From Thermoleophilia bacterium UBA5186 (GTDB lineage Bacteria > Actinomycetota > Thermoleophilia > Gaiellales > Gaiellaceae): a DNA stretch of 17,419 nt. The stretch lies in NCBI GenBank assembly GCA_002413095.1, contig DHWI01000189.1, positions 11,609 to 29,027 on the forward strand. Reading direction: 5' to 3'. Below the pieces are notes generated by a model. That model made no database searches. It was not told where the DNA came from and saw only the letters and a program-made list of their open reading frames with translations. The position numbers were made by a program, and so were the translations under genes. This document shows, one piece after another, positions 1 through 9,369 of this stretch; the stretch's first letter is position 1; every line of letters starts with the position of its first letter.

Positions 1-368
1 GTGTAGGCCATCGAGAGGTCGTCGCGCGTCTTGAGCGGCGACTTGGACGTGATCTCGAGCTTCCCGCCGAGATGGAGCAGAAAGGTCCGGTCAGAGACGT
101 GCTCGACCTCGATTCCGTCGATCCCTCCCACCGCGGCGACGATGCGGGCGACCTGGGTGTCGTCGGCGGCGAGCACCGTGACGTCGCGCACCTTCTTGCC
201 GTGCTCGACTCGCACTAGATCGATCGCTCCGAGCAACCCGCCGGCGTCACCGATCGCTGCCGCGAGCCGCGCGAAGGCGCCTGGCCGGTTGTCCAGGTGC
301 ACACGGAGGGTCGTGCTGAACGACGCAGACGGATGGGCGATGCCCGGTTCCTGCTCTGTCGTGGTCAC
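1..368 (-). CDS. NAD-type malic enzyme with N-terminal ACT domain (5' part, runs off the left edge)
   Basis: Reading the minus strand from a GTG at 368 gives about 122 residues before the window ends. Residues ~15-90 look like an ACT domain (VHLDNRPGAFARLAAAIGDA near the start, then a beta-alpha-beta pattern). This is followed by LEITSKSPLKTRDDLSMAYT, which matches the opening of the malic enzyme catalytic domain in bacteria (LSMAYTPGV in most members). Malic enzymes decarboxylate malate oxidatively to pyruvate using NAD(P)+; ACT-linked forms are assumed to be regulated by a small ligand. An in-frame ATG at 404 is an alternative start that adds 12 residues; neither start has a good Shine-Dalgarno sequence. 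The catalytic residues lie outside the window. It is divergent from the OsmC-like gene, with about 150 bp between them. Confidence 0.85.
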   Translation of the reverse strand, partial: MTTTEQEPGIAHPSASFSTTLRVHLDNRPGAFARLAAAIGDAGGLLGAIDLVRVEHGKKVRDVTVLAADDTQVARIVAAVGGIDGIEVEHVSDRTFLLHLGGKLEITSKSPLKTRDDLSMAY

Positions 369-518
369 GCCTACGATTTTCGTTCGGGGTCCGGGCGGCG
401 CCATCCGAGTCGGACCCGAATCGTCTGCGGCTTTCCCGTAGCGATAGCAGTCCAAAGCCCTGAGCTCGGGCCCGTGCGATCGGGGGAATAAGAGACCAAG
501 CGAACCCAGGAGGCTGCC

Positions 519-1010
519 GTGCACGAGACTGTCCACAAGCCGCGGATTCGTCCGAAGGAGTTTCACTTCCCGCTAAAGGTGCGCTGGAGCGCCGGCCGGA
601 AGGTGACCGTGGAGATCGACGGCAAGGCACCGCTCGACGTGGTTCCGCCACCCGAGTTCAGCGGTGCGGAGCCCGACGTCTGGAGCCCTGAGGACCTCTT
701 CGTCGCCTCGTGCGCGGCCTGCCTGGCCGTCACGTTCACGGGCATTGCGAAGCGACACCACCTGGCGTTCTCGCGGCTGGAGATCCGCGCGGACGGCGTT
801 GCAGGCCAGCGCCACGACGGCCGGTTCGGGTTCACGCGAGTCGAGCTCCAGTTCAGGTTCGAGGTCGGCCCCGACGACGTCGTCGAAGCGGAACGACTCG
901 CGCGCCTCGCTGAGGAGACTTGCCTGGTTTCGGCGTCCTTCGCCTTGCCGGTCGGCGTCTCGCTATGCGTTCGCGCGACAGATTCGGGGCGCGCCTCCGA
1001 GGCTGCGTGA
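519..1010 (+). CDS. OsmC/Ohr family protein
   Basis: A 163-residue protein of the OsmC/Ohr family, which reduces organic hydroperoxides with a cysteine pair in the cytoplasm. The first Cys helix is seen as SPEDLFVASCAACLAVTF (C65 and C68; C68 aligns with the reactive Cys of the family's AACF/AACL motif). The second Cys is C135 in EETCLVSAS, where the usual CPVS/CPYS has Leu in place of Pro. Length is normal for the family. The GTG start at 519 is fixed by a clean AGGAGG at 508-513, five bases upstream. It opens a same-strand run of stress genes; the next gene begins 28 bp after its stop. Which OsmC subfamily it belongs to, and whether it is a true peroxidase, cannot be decided from the motifs. 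Confidence 0.85.
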   Translation: MHETVHKPRIRPKEFHFPLKVRWSAGRKVTVEIDGKAPLDVVPPPEFSGAEPDVWSPEDLFVASCAACLAVTFTGIAKRHHLAFSRLEIRADGVAGQRHDGRFGFTRVELQFRFEVGPDDVVEAERLARLAEETCLVSASFALPVGVSLCVRATDSGRASEAA

Positions 1011-1038
1011 TGCGGGTCGGAAGAAAGGAGTGGTGGAG

Positions 1039-1362
1039 ATGATCGTAGAGACTTCGATCAGGGTCGATGTGAATGCTCCGACAGGGCCGGCGGCGTTTGT
1101 GCTGGAGAAGCGTTTGGGGCACCTGTCTGCGGTGGCGGTCAAGGATCGGCACGGTTGGCGCGTCGAGCTCGTCGACGTGGGCGACCGGCTCGAAGAGGTC
1201 GAAGCAGCCGTTCGGCACTGGCTCGGCGAAATCGGCTCGACTTCGACGGCGGGATTGATCGACGGCAAGCCGAGGACGATCGCCATCGATGCGCCCGCGC
1301 CTGCGGAAGAAGCTCCGCTGGGCGCCGGCTACGACGAGCGTGTTCTGACGCACGAGCCGTAG
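1039..1362 (+). CDS. hypothetical protein, 107 aa
   Basis: I do not recognise the family. The ATG at 1039 is preceded by AAAGGAG (1024-1030, spacer 8); in-frame GTG codons at 1030 and 1033 are less likely starts. The protein begins with a predicted beta-strand-rich stretch (MIVETSIRVDVNAPTGPAAF), followed by alternating short strands and a probable amphipathic helix around residues 55-70 (DRLEEVEAAVRHWLGEIG). The C-terminus is Pro/Ala/Glu rich and probably disordered. It has no signal peptide, membrane segment, Cys, or obvious catalytic motif. Its position between an OsmC-like gene and a universal stress protein gene suggests a soluble stress-associated role, but this is context only. Confidence 0.7.
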   Translation: MIVETSIRVDVNAPTGPAAFVLEKRLGHLSAVAVKDRHGWRVELVDVGDRLEEVEAAVRHWLGEIGSTSTAGLIDGKPRTIAIDAPAPAEEAPLGAGYDERVLTHEP

Positions 1363-1480
1363 AAATCGTCAGATCCGTACTTCCCCGTCGCCAGGATCGC
1401 CGCAATCCCCGATGCAACTCGGCACTCCTGCGCAAAGACTCCACCTGAAAGAACTGCCCGCAGTGAAGGAGGCTCGAGCA

Positions 1481-2305
1481 ATGACGACCGCAACAAGACC
1501 GTCAGTCGTAGACCGGTCGACGCGACATCCAGAATCGATCTTTCAGCGTGTCATCGTCGGCGTCGACGGATCCGAAGCGGGATTCGAGGCCTGCCGTCAG
1601 GCGGCGCGGCTCGTCACTGCCGACGGCTGGATCGAGGCGTTCGCGGCGGCGCATCTGGCGGAAGCCGCCCGCGCCGGCTGGTCGGCCTCACGTCTAGCCG
1701 AGCAAATGGAGCGCGAGGCGGCCGGCGCGCTCGACACCGCGAAGAGGATCATCGGGCGGCGAGCTTCCGGTCGTCTCGTCAACGCGGCGCCGGAGAACGC
1801 GCTTCTCCGCGAGGTATCCAGAGCCAAAGGCACCTTGCTGGCCCTCGGAAGCCACAGCCACAGCCGCTGGTCCGAGATCTTGCTCGGCGGCGTTGCCGGT
1901 GACATGATCCACAGCGCGGCATGCGCGGTCTTGATCGCAAGGCCACCGGCCGCGAAAGCGCTCTTTCCCCGTGCGGTGGTCGTCGGAATCGACGGCTCCG
2001 CGGCGTCCGACGAGGCAATCTCCGCCGCTGAGTACCTGGCTCGACGCTTCGGCGCCGACTTGCGGGCGATCGTCGGGACGAAGGGCAAGCCGGTCGACCT
2101 GACACGCGCGCACCTCCGAACGCCGTTCGTCGAGACGCTCGACGAGTGGCCCGTCGACGCCCTGGTGAAGGCCTCTCGAGAGGCCGATCTTGTCGTCGTC
2201 GGGAGTCGCGGACTGCACGGCGTCGCGGCACTCGGGTCTGTTTCTGAGCGCGTCGCACACCAGGCCCGCTCGTCGGTGCTGGTGATTCGTCACACGCCTG
2301 GATAG
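1481..2305 (+). CDS. universal stress protein, tandem UspA domains
   Basis: A 274-residue protein with two UspA (alpha/beta, ATP-binding type) domains. The first begins at about residue 22 (QRVIVGVDGSEAGFEA) and the second at about 165 (PRAVVVGIDGSAASDEA). The C-terminal domain carries GSRGLHGVAALGSVSERV, a shortened form of the GX2GX9G(S/T) nucleotide loop with seven residues between the glycine pairs. The first domain reads GSHSHSRWSEILLGG, so the third-position Gly and the final Ser/Thr are lost and it may not bind ATP. Start ATG 1481 has AAGGAGG at 1466-1472, spacer 8. The P-type ATPase gene starts six bases after the stop, so the two are probably cotranscribed. It is clearly paralogous to the tandem protein at 14063. 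USPs act in survival of starvation, hypoxia and oxidative stress. Confidence 0.9.
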   Translation: MTTATRPSVVDRSTRHPESIFQRVIVGVDGSEAGFEACRQAARLVTADGWIEAFAAAHLAEAARAGWSASRLAEQMEREAAGALDTAKRIIGRRASGRLVNAAPENALLREVSRAKGTLLALGSHSHSRWSEILLGGVAGDMIHSAACAVLIARPPAAKALFPRAVVVGIDGSAASDEAISAAEYLARRFGADLRAIVGTKGKPVDLTRAHLRTPFVETLDEWPVDALVKASREADLVVVGSRGLHGVAALGSVSERVAHQARSSVLVIRHTPG

Positions 2306-2311
2306 CCGGCG

Positions 2312-4807
2312 ATGGACGCGACCGCAGCGGCGCCGAGGCTCGCGGAAGCGCCCGCCGAATCGCCCGCGTTCGCCGTCCCGCCGAATGAGGCGCTCGCCCG
2401 CTCCGGCACCGATCCACGCCGAGGACTTAGCGCAGCACAGGTAAGGACGCGGCTCGAGCTCTATGGCCCGAACCGGCCCCGGCGCGTGTCGCGCCCGCGC
2501 TATGTCTCGATCGCGCTCCGGCAACTCGCCGACCCCCTGGTCGTTCTGCTTGTGGCCGCGACGGTGGTCTCGTTCGCGATCGGCGACCGAATCGAGGCTG
2601 CTGCGATCGCCGCGGTCCTGATCCTGAACGCGGCACTCGGCTTCTGGCAGGAAGCTGCGGCCGATCGGGCGATTCTGGCTCTCACACGCGCGTTCACACC
2701 TGTCGCAACCCTGGTCCGAGACGGGGTAGAGGTGACGGTCGACGCGGGAGACGTCGTTCCCGGTGACGTACTGCTCCCGGCAGAGGGTGATCGGGTACCG
2801 GCGGACGCGCGCCTGCTCGAGGAGCATGGGCTCGAGGTCGACGAGTCGGCGCTCACCGGGGAATCGCTACCCGTAGCGAAACATGCCTCTCCGGTAGCTC
2901 CCGGGACCCCCCTGGCAGAGCGGACATCGATGGTCTTTGCGGGGACGGCCGTTACACGGGGCCGTGCGCGAGCCCTCGTGACCGAGACGGGCGCCGGCAC
3001 GGAGCTGGGTCTCGTCGCGTCGCTCGCCGCCGACGCGAAGCCGCCTCCCACCCCGCTCGAGCGTCGCCTCGGGCGGCTCGCACGCCAGATGGTCGTCCTC
3101 GGGGTCGGAGTGACGCTCGCCCTGGCGGGAGTAATGGCGCTGCGCGGCGCGCCATGGCACGAAGCCTTCCTCGTCGGCGTCGCGGTGGCCGTCGCGGCCG
3201 TCCCCGAAGGTCTTGCAGCGACCGTGACGGCGGCGCTCGCGCTCGGCGCGCGGGCGATGGCGCGACACGGCGCGATCGTGCGCAGGCTCAGCGCAATCGA
3301 GACGCTAGGCGGAACGACGGTCATCTGCACGGACAAGACCGGCACCTTGACCGAGAACCAGATCAGGGTTGCGGGTCTCCGACCGGCGGAGGGGGTCGAC
3401 GAGCGCGAGTTGCTCGGTGCAGCCATCCTGGCTTCGTCGGCTCGCACGACGGAACTCGGAGCCACCGGCGACCCGATCGAGATCGCGCTCCTGCACGCAG
3501 CCGCCGAGCGTGGCGTGCCGCACCTTCTCGTTTCGCGGCTGCGCCTCGTGCACGAGATCCCGTTCGACTCGGATCGCAAGCGAATGACGCGCGTGTACGA
3601 GAACGAGCGCGGCCGTCGGGCGTTCATGAAGGGTGCGCCCGAGATCGTCATGGCCCTCGCCGCCCCTGCTGGCGAGCTGCTCGACGCGGTTGCGGCCTGG
3701 GCTGGCGAAGGCCTCCGTGTCCTCGCCGTCGCTACGCGTGAAGTCGGCGACCAGCCGCTCGACGAGGCGATCGAGACCGGCCTGGAGCTCCTCGGGATCG
3801 TCGCGTTCCACGATCCGCTCCGTCCGTCGGCTCTCGCAGCGGTCGACGAGGCGCGCGGCGCAGGCATCTCCATCCGGATGCTCACCGGCGACCATCCTGC
3901 GACCGCGCGCACGATCGGCCGTTCGCTCGGCCTCGACGACGAGGCGATAATCGCGCGGGCAACGCCCGCGGCGAAGCTCGAGCTCGTTCGATCGCTGCAG
4001 GCGGCCGGCGAGGTGGTCGCCGTGACCGGCGACGGAGTGAACGACTCGCCCGCTCTGCGCCAGAGCGACGCAGGGGTCGCAATGGGGCGTGGCGGCACCG
4101 AGGCCGCGAGGGAGGCCGCAGCCGTCGTCCTGACCGACGACGACTTCGCGACTCTCGTCGTCGCAATCCGCGAAGGCCGCCGCATCGGCGACAACATCCG
4201 GAAGTTCGTCGCCTTCCTGCTCTCCGCGAATCTTGGCGAGGTCGTGGTGTTCGCCGTCGCGGTCGGCGCGGGGCTGGGTGCGCCCCTGGCGGTCATCCAG
4301 GTCCTCCTCGTCAACCTCGTCACCGACGGCCTGCCGGCGCTCGCCCTCGCACGAGACCCCGCGGACGCCGGGACCATGACCACCTCTCCGCGCGTCGGGG
4401 ACAGGCTCTTCGATCGAGCGATGTGGGTGGCGCTCGGCGCTGTCGGGCTCGCTGTGGGGGCCATGACGCTCGCCTCGTTCCTCGCCGGGCGGGCGTTCGG
4501 CGGTGGAATAGCACAGACGATGGCGTTCGCAACGCTTTCCCTCGCCGAACTTGCCCTGGTCTTCGCAATGCGCTCGGCGAAGGTGCCGGCCTGGCGTCTC
4601 CCCGCGAACCGCTGGCTGAACGTCAGCGTGGCAGGGTCTGTCGCCCTCGTCGTCGCAGCCGTCTACCTTCCGGCCGCCCACAGGCCGCTGGCGACCACGA
4701 GTCTCGGACTCGCTCCCGCGCTCGTCGCCTCCACTCTTGCCCTGGCCCCACTCGCGCTGGTCGAGCTCGTCAAGCTCGTCTATGCGCGCAATGGGAGGAC
4801 CCGGTGA
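2312..4807 (+). CDS. cation-transporting P-type ATPase, P2A (Ca2+-type)
   Basis: An 831-residue P-type ATPase with the full domain order: N-terminal cation-ATPase domain, actuator domain with TGES (T182-S185), M4 with PEGL (E299), phosphorylation motif DKTGT (D341), KGAPE in the nucleotide domain, hinge TGDGVND (572-578), and a six-helix C-terminal membrane part. The SERCA calcium ligands are all present by alignment: E299 in M4, N640 and E643 in M5 (NLGE), N668, T671 and D672 in M6 (NLVTD), and E746 in M8. This argues for Ca2+ (possibly Mn2+) export from the cytoplasm. The start ATG lies six bases after the USP stop and has no clear Shine-Dalgarno sequence, so translational coupling is likely. 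Its stop overlaps the start of a second ATPase gene. It resembles mycobacterial CtpF, a DosR-regulon member. Confidence 0.93.
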   Translation: MDATAAAPRLAEAPAESPAFAVPPNEALARSGTDPRRGLSAAQVRTRLELYGPNRPRRVSRPRYVSIALRQLADPLVVLLVAATVVSFAIGDRIEAAAIAAVLILNAALGFWQEAAADRAILALTRAFTPVATLVRDGVEVTVDAGDVVPGDVLLPAEGDRVPADARLLEEHGLEVDESALTGESLPVAKHASPVAPGTPLAERTSMVFAGTAVTRGRARALVTETGAGTELGLVASLAADAKPPPTPLERRLGRLARQMVVLGVGVTLALAGVMALRGAPWHEAFLVGVAVAVAAVPEGLAATVTAALALGARAMARHGAIVRRLSAIETLGGTTVICTDKTGTLTENQIRVAGLRPAEGVDERELLGAAILASSARTTELGATGDPIEIALLHAAAERGVPHLLVSRLRLVHEIPFDSDRKRMTRVYENERGRRAFMKGAPEIVMALAAPAGELLDAVAAWAGEGLRVLAVATREVGDQPLDEAIETGLELLGIVAFHDPLRPSALAAVDEARGAGISIRMLTGDHPATARTIGRSLGLDDEAIIARATPAAKLELVRSLQAAGEVVAVTGDGVNDSPALRQSDAGVAMGRGGTEAAREAAAVVLTDDDFATLVVAIREGRRIGDNIRKFVAFLLSANLGEVVVFAVAVGAGLGAPLAVIQVLLVNLVTDGLPALALARDPADAGTMTTSPRVGDRLFDRAMWVALGAVGLAVGAMTLASFLAGRAFGGGIAQTMAFATLSLAELALVFAMRSAKVPAWRLPANRWLNVSVAGSVALVVAAVYLPAAHRPLATTSLGLAPALVASTLALAPLALVELVKLVYARNGRTR

Positions 4808-7395
4808 TCGTCTTTCAGCACGAGAACCGGCAGCTCCTGCAGGACGGGGATTCGAGCAACAGGGGCGGCCTTTCGACCCGCGAGGCCGAGCTGCGGCTCC
4901 TCCATCACGGGCCCAACGAGATCGCGAGGCGCGGCCGCCGGAGCGTCTGGCGCGACGTTGCGGTGCAGCTGAAGCATCCGCTCGCGCTTCTGCTCTGGGT
5001 CGCGGCCGGACTCGCGTGGCTGATCGGCTCCGCAGCCCTGTCCGTGGCGATCGTCGGCGTGGTCGTCCTGAACGCTCTTGTCGCGCTGCTCCAGGAGCGT
5101 CAGGCGGAGCGGGCCGTCGAGGCGCTCGCTCGATACCTCCCGGCCGAAGTCGTCGTGCTCCGCGATGGGCACCGGCAGCGCGTCGATGCCCGACTGCTCG
5201 TGCCCGGCGACGTCGTCGAGCTCGCCGAGGGCGACCGCGTGCCGGCCGACAGCCGGCTGATCGAGGGAACCCTGCAGATCGACGCGTCCGCTTTGACCGG
5301 CGAGTCCATTCCGGTCACGCGCGCCGCCGGAGACGCCGGTGGGGATGAGGCTGATCTGATCTACAGCGGCACGAGCTGCACCGGTGGTTCCGCGCGTGCA
5401 GTCGTGATCGCGACGGGTATGCGGACCGAGCTCGGGCGAATCTCCGCGCTCACGGAACGAGTCGGTAGAGACCAGAGTCCGCTCGAACGGCAGGTGCTGC
5501 GCGTGGCGTGGCTGATCGCGCTGGCTGCCGTCGGCGTGGGCGCTGCGTTCCTGCCGCTGGGTCTCCTTGCCGGCCTCCCGTTTCGCGACGCTGCCGTCTT
5601 CGCCGTTGGTCTGCTGGTCGCGAACGTTCCCGAGGGGCTGTTGCCGACGATCACGCTGGCGCTGGCCGTGGGCGTCCGCGCGCTGGCGAAGGAAGGGGCG
5701 CTGGTGAAGCGCTTGAGCGCTGTCGAGACACTCGGCTCCACGAGCGTGATCTGCACCGACAAGACCGGGACGCTGACGGAGAACCGCATGCGCGTGGTCG
5801 AGAGCTGGGGCGAAGAGCTCGCGCTGGCGGCAGTCGCCGCCTCCTGCAATACCGCGGAGGTCGACGGTGGGGGTGCGCGCGTCGCGGGCGACCCGACCGA
5901 GTCGGCGTTGCTGGCGTTCGCTCAGGACCAAGGGCTCGACGTCGCTCCTTCGACGCGCCAGCGCGACCGCCGGGCGCTCTTCGCGTTCGACTCGACGCTG
6001 AAGCTGATGACGACGGTGGACCAGACCGGCGACGGCTTGGTGGCGAACGTCAAGGGCGCCCCGGAAGCGGTGATCGCGCGTTCGACGCTCGACCGTGTGG
6101 AAGCCGCCGCCGCATGCGAGCGCGCAGACGTTCTCGCGAGTCGCGGCCTTCGCGTGCTTGCGCTCGCGCGGCGCTCGCTGACTGCACTTTCGGCCGATCG
6201 AGCGGCTGTCGAGCGCGAACTGGAGCTCGTCGGCCTAGTTGCGTTGCTCGACCCGCCCCGGCCCGAGGTGGCAAGCGCCGTGGCACGCTGCCACCGGGCC
6301 GGTATCCGGGTCCTGGTCGTGACCGGCGACCATCCGCTGACCGCGCTCGAGGTCGCCCGCCGCGTCGGGTTGGCGGTGACCGGAGACGACGTCGTTCACG
6401 CCGATCGGCTCGACGAGATGGACGATCAGAAGCTTTCCAGGCTGCTCGGCAGCGGCCGTGAGCTCGTGTTCGCACGCTCCTCTCCCGAAACGAAGCTCCG
6501 TATCGCCCAGTTGCTCCGCGAGCAGGGGGAGACGGTCGCGATGACAGGCGACGGTGTCAACGACGCGCCTGCGCTACGCCGGGCCGACATCGGCGTCGCG
6601 ATGGGCGTCGCAGGGACAGACGTCGCGCGAGAGGCGGCCACCATGGTGCTCACGGACGACAACTTCGCGACGATCGTCTCGGCGATCGAGGGGGGCCGCC
6701 GGGTCTACGCGAACATCCGGAAGTTCGTCTTCTACATCTTCGCGCACGCCACGCCGGAGGTCATTCCGTTCCTCGTCTTCGCGCTCTCTGGCGGTCTCGT
6801 CCCTCTTCCGCTGACCGTGATCCAGATCCTTGCGGTCGATCTCGGCACCGAGACGCTGCCGGCGCTGGCCCTGGGCCGGGAGCCGGCCGAGCCGGGTGTG
6901 ATGGACGAACGGCCGCGGAGGCGATCGGAGGGAGTCATACGCCGCGCGATGCTGATCCGCGCGTGGCTCTTCATCGGCGGCATCTCGGCGGCGCTCGTGC
7001 TGGGTGGGTTCTTTTATGTCCTGCTCAGAGCCGGCTGGTCGCCCGGAGATGCGACCGGCAGCGGCGCACCTGTGCACGACGCGTACCTGCAGGCGACCAC
7101 GATGACGTTCCTCGGGATCGTCGCCTGCCAGGTCGGAACGGCGCTCGCTGCGCGAACCGAGCACGCCTCTTTGCGTGAGACCGGCCTGTTCACGAACCGG
7201 CTCCTGCTCTGGGGGATCGTGTTCGAGCTCCTCTTCGCGGCACTGGTCGTTGCAACGCCGCTGGCCGCACCGCTCGGCATGGCGGTTCCGCCGTGGGACG
7301 CGCTCGTCCTGCTCGTGCCGTTCCCGCTCATCGTGTGGGGCGCCGACGAGCTGTGGCGTGCCCACCGCCGCTCGGTAGTTCGCCACACCGCCTAG
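4804..7395 (+). CDS. cation-transporting P-type ATPase, P2C (Na,K-ATPase alpha-like)
   Basis: An 863-residue P-type ATPase starting at a GTG that overlaps the previous stop as GTGA, with GGAGG at 4794-4798, spacer 5. Motifs: TGES (165-168), VANVPEGLL in M4 (E277), [11 protein letters not shown] (D319), KGAPE, TGDGVND (581-587). M4, M5 (PEVIPFL) and M6 (VDLGTE) match the Na,K/H,K-ATPase alpha group rather than SERCA. Compared with Na,K-ATPase, E277, E652 (=E779), D679 (=D804), Q776 (=Q923) and E808 (=E954) are kept. S775 and N776 are His648 and Ala649, D808 is Glu683, and D926 is Thr779. The transported ion is therefore uncertain; Na+, K+ or H+ are possible. No beta subunit gene is visible, as is usual for bacterial members. 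A 66-bp gap follows before hsp20. Confidence 0.92.
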   Translation: MIVFQHENRQLLQDGDSSNRGGLSTREAELRLLHHGPNEIARRGRRSVWRDVAVQLKHPLALLLWVAAGLAWLIGSAALSVAIVGVVVLNALVALLQERQAERAVEALARYLPAEVVVLRDGHRQRVDARLLVPGDVVELAEGDRVPADSRLIEGTLQIDASALTGESIPVTRAAGDAGGDEADLIYSGTSCTGGSARAVVIATGMRTELGRISALTERVGRDQSPLERQVLRVAWLIALAAVGVGAAFLPLGLLAGLPFRDAAVFAVGLLVANVPEGLLPTITLALAVGVRALAKEGALVKRLSAVETLGSTSVICTDKTGTLTENRMRVVESWGEELALAAVAASCNTAEVDGGGARVAGDPTESALLAFAQDQGLDVAPSTRQRDRRALFAFDSTLKLMTTVDQTGDGLVANVKGAPEAVIARSTLDRVEAAAACERADVLASRGLRVLALARRSLTALSADRAAVERELELVGLVALLDPPRPEVASAVARCHRAGIRVLVVTGDHPLTALEVARRVGLAVTGDDVVHADRLDEMDDQKLSRLLGSGRELVFARSSPETKLRIAQLLREQGETVAMTGDGVNDAPALRRADIGVAMGVAGTDVAREAATMVLTDDNFATIVSAIEGGRRVYANIRKFVFYIFAHATPEVIPFLVFALSGGLVPLPLTVIQILAVDLGTETLPALALGREPAEPGVMDERPRRRSEGVIRRAMLIRAWLFIGGISAALVLGGFFYVLLRAGWSPGDATGSGAPVHDAYLQATTMTFLGIVACQVGTALAARTEHASLRETGLFTNRLLLWGIVFELLFAALVVATPLAAPLGMAVPPWDALVLLVPFPLIVWGADELWRAHRRSVVRHTA

Positions 7396-7405
7396 CGGCT
7401 TCTCC

Positions 7406-7423
7406 CCGAGGGCGTCGCCTCGG
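7406..7423. other. weak GC hairpin in the ATPase-hsp20 gap
   Basis: CCGAGG at 7406-7411 can pair with CCTCGG at 7418-7423 across a six-base loop. It lies 11 bases after the P2C ATPase stop and is not followed by a T-run, so it is not a canonical terminator. It may be chance in GC-rich DNA, or a weak mRNA-stability element between the ATPase pair and hsp20. Confidence 0.2.
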
Positions 7424-7461
7424 AGCCGGGGGAGAGCCGTGCCAGACAGAAAGGAGGAGTC

Positions 7462-7845
7462 ATGGCCGTCATGCGAATGGTCGGCACCGGGCACGCGCTC
7501 CCATCGCACGCGCGCGTGCGCGAAGAGGAGGGCCGATACGTGGTGGAGCTCGACGTGTCCGACTTCACGGAAGGGGAGCTCGAGGTGGAGGCGATCGGTC
7601 CGATCGTGACTGTCCGCGGTGAGCAGATCGAGCTGGACAAGGACGAGGGCCTCGCATTCCGTCTACGCGAGCGCTTCGAAGAGTCGTTTCGGCTGCCCGA
7701 CGACGTCGACCCGGACGGGTTGACCGCGCGGCACCGCCACGGGCTCCTCGAGATCCACGCGCCCCGTCGAAGGCTCGCTCGCCGAGAGATTCGGATCGAG
7801 CCGGCGTTGCCTTACGCCGTCAACCCCGACGCAGCCGCGTGCTGA
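7462..7845 (+). CDS. Hsp20/alpha-crystallin family small heat shock protein
   Basis: A 127-residue small heat shock protein, an ATP-independent holdase. The alpha-crystallin domain spans about residues 18-100: it opens with REEEGRYVVELDVSDF, continues with the strand VTVRGEQ, then FEESFRLPDDVDPDGLTARH and the conserved G-L strand (HRHGLLEIHAPR). A C-terminal I-x-I anchor is seen in REIRIEP. The N-terminal arm is very short (about 17 residues), so large oligomers may not form. Start ATG 7462 has AAGGAGGA at 7451-7458. The same 12-base leader (GGAGGAGTCATG) also precedes the USP gene at 11760. It is followed after 14 bp by the antiporter gene. The mycobacterial counterpart HspX/Acr belongs to the dormancy regulon. 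Confidence 0.87.
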   Translation: MAVMRMVGTGHALPSHARVREEEGRYVVELDVSDFTEGELEVEAIGPIVTVRGEQIELDKDEGLAFRLRERFEESFRLPDDVDPDGLTARHRHGLLEIHAPRRRLARREIRIEPALPYAVNPDAAAC

Positions 7846-7859
7846 GAAAGGAGTAGGTG

Positions 7860-9359
7860 ATGAACGCCTTTTCGGCAAACAAACCGGCTGGCGGAACGCC
7901 AGGCAAGCGCACTCTGAAGCGCTCGATGGGTCTCTGGATGGCGACCGCGCTCGTGATCGGGAACATGGTCGGGTCCGGGATCTTCACCCTCCCCGCGGCT
8001 CTCGCCGGCGAGGCCGGGCCGGCGTCGATCCTCGCGCTCGTGTTCACGGGCCTGGGGGCGATGCTGCTCGCGCTCGTCTTTGCGAACCTCGGTCGGGCGC
8101 ATCCCCGCACGGGCGGGCCCTACTACTTCGCCAGGCGCGCGTTCGGCGACTTCGTGGGGTTCCAGACCGCATGGGCCTACTGGATCGCGGCCTGGGTAGG
8201 GAACGCGGCGATCGCCGTCGCATTCGCCGGCTATCTCGGCGTGTTCTGGGGCGACGTCAAGACGACGAACTGGCTGGCCGCGCTCGTAGCAGTCGGCGCG
8301 ATCTGGCTCTTCACGCTCGTGAACATCGCCGGCACGCGCGAGACGGGCTGGGCACAGGTCGTGACGACCGTGCTCAAGTTCGTGCCGCTCGCAGTGATCG
8401 GCGTGATCGGTCTCTTCTACGTCAAGGGCGGCAACTTCACGCCGTTCACACCGGCGAAGGGTGGGTTCGATTGGCACATCAACGCCGCTGCGACGCTCGC
8501 ACTCTGGGCCTTCATCGGCCTCGAGTCGGCGACCGTGCCGGCGGAGGAAGTAAAGAACCCGGAGAAGACGATTCCGCGGGCGACGATCCTCGGAACGCTC
8601 GCGACGACCGTGCTCTACGTCGTCGCACTCGTCGCGATCGTGGGCGTGATGTCGCAGGCGGCGCTGTCGGCGTCGTCCGCGCCTTTCGCCGACGCCGCGA
8701 ACGTCATCTGGGGCGGGACGTTCCTCGGCCTCACCTGGGGCAAGTGGATCGCGCTCGTCGCGATCATGGCGACGCTCGGGGCGCTCAACGGCTGGATCAT
8801 GCTGACCGCGCGGGTCTCGCTCGCAGCGGCCGACGACGGCCTGTTCCCGAAGCGGTTCGCCGACGTCCACGGCAAGCGTGCGACGCCGATCTTCGGCCTG
8901 GTGGTCTCGTCGGTCCTCGTGAGCGCGCTCGTTCTCTACAACTGGAACGTCGACTTCGGCACGCGGTTCACGGACATCGTGCTGCTCGCCACCTGGATGA
9001 CGCTGATCGCCTACGCGTATGCCGCGGCCGCCGAGGTCGTGCTGTTCTACCGTGAGCGAGAGCTGTTCACGTGGGTCAAGCTGGCCCGCGATACCGTGAT
9101 CGCCGGACTCGCCTTTGCCTACTCGGTCTGGGCGATCTGGGGCTCCGGGCAGGAGTGGCTCGCGAAGGGCTTCATGCTCCTGCTCTTCGGGATCCCGGTG
9201 TTCGTCTGGATGAAGTGGCGCCAGTCGAATGAGCCGGTCGAGAGCTGGGAGGACCCTGACCTGGCCATCCTTCGGCGCGCGTACGTCCCACCGGCGAAGC
9301 CCCCGGTGCGGCACGACCCGAACGATCGAACGCCGGTCGGCCTCGGGCTCGAAGAGTGA
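7860..9359 (+). CDS. APC family basic amino acid antiporter (AdiC/PotE/ArcD-like)
   Basis: A 499-residue membrane protein with about 12 hydrophobic helices. TM1 has GNMVGSGIFTLP, the substrate-backbone motif of the APA subfamily (AdiC GNIMGSGVFLLP). TM6 has LWAFIGLESATVPAEEVKNP and TM8 has GALNGW, so the two tryptophans that gate and stack on the substrate in AdiC (W202 and W293) are kept as W216 and W312. The AAADDGLFP loop is also typical. This supports exchange of a cationic amino acid or its product: arginine/ornithine, citrulline/ornithine or arginine/agmatine. The ATG at 7860 is preferred over GTG 7857 because AAAGGAG (7847-7853) is then six bases away. The charged C-terminal tail of about 50 residues is unusual for the family. 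The linked OTC and carbamate kinase genes suggest a role in arginine or citrulline catabolism. Confidence 0.88.
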   Translation: MNAFSANKPAGGTPGKRTLKRSMGLWMATALVIGNMVGSGIFTLPAALAGEAGPASILALVFTGLGAMLLALVFANLGRAHPRTGGPYYFARRAFGDFVGFQTAWAYWIAAWVGNAAIAVAFAGYLGVFWGDVKTTNWLAALVAVGAIWLFTLVNIAGTRETGWAQVVTTVLKFVPLAVIGVIGLFYVKGGNFTPFTPAKGGFDWHINAAATLALWAFIGLESATVPAEEVKNPEKTIPRATILGTLATTVLYVVALVAIVGVMSQAALSASSAPFADAANVIWGGTFLGLTWGKWIALVAIMATLGALNGWIMLTARVSLAAADDGLFPKRFADVHGKRATPIFGLVVSSVLVSALVLYNWNVDFGTRFTDIVLLATWMTLIAYAYAAAAEVVLFYRERELFTWVKLARDTVIAGLAFAYSVWAIWGSGQEWLAKGFMLLLFGIPVFVWMKWRQSNEPVESWEDPDLAILRRAYVPPAKPPVRHDPNDRTPVGLGLEE

Positions 9360-9369
9360 CATCGACGAC

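Noticed and set aside
450..461. GTCCAAAGCCCT in the malic enzyme-OsmC gap as a DosR-like operator
   Set aside because: It only partly matches one half of the DosR consensus and has no second copy or symmetric partner.
2500..4464. Long minus-strand open frame of 654 codons opposite the P2A ATPase
   Set aside because: Its translation is Ser/Arg/Ala/Thr-rich and low in complexity, typical of the antisense of a GC-rich gene; the plus-strand ATPase is unambiguous.
7812..9362. Minus-strand open frame of 516 codons opposite the antiporter
   Set aside because: It is an Arg/Glu/Asp-rich antisense shadow of the APC permease with no recognisable domain.
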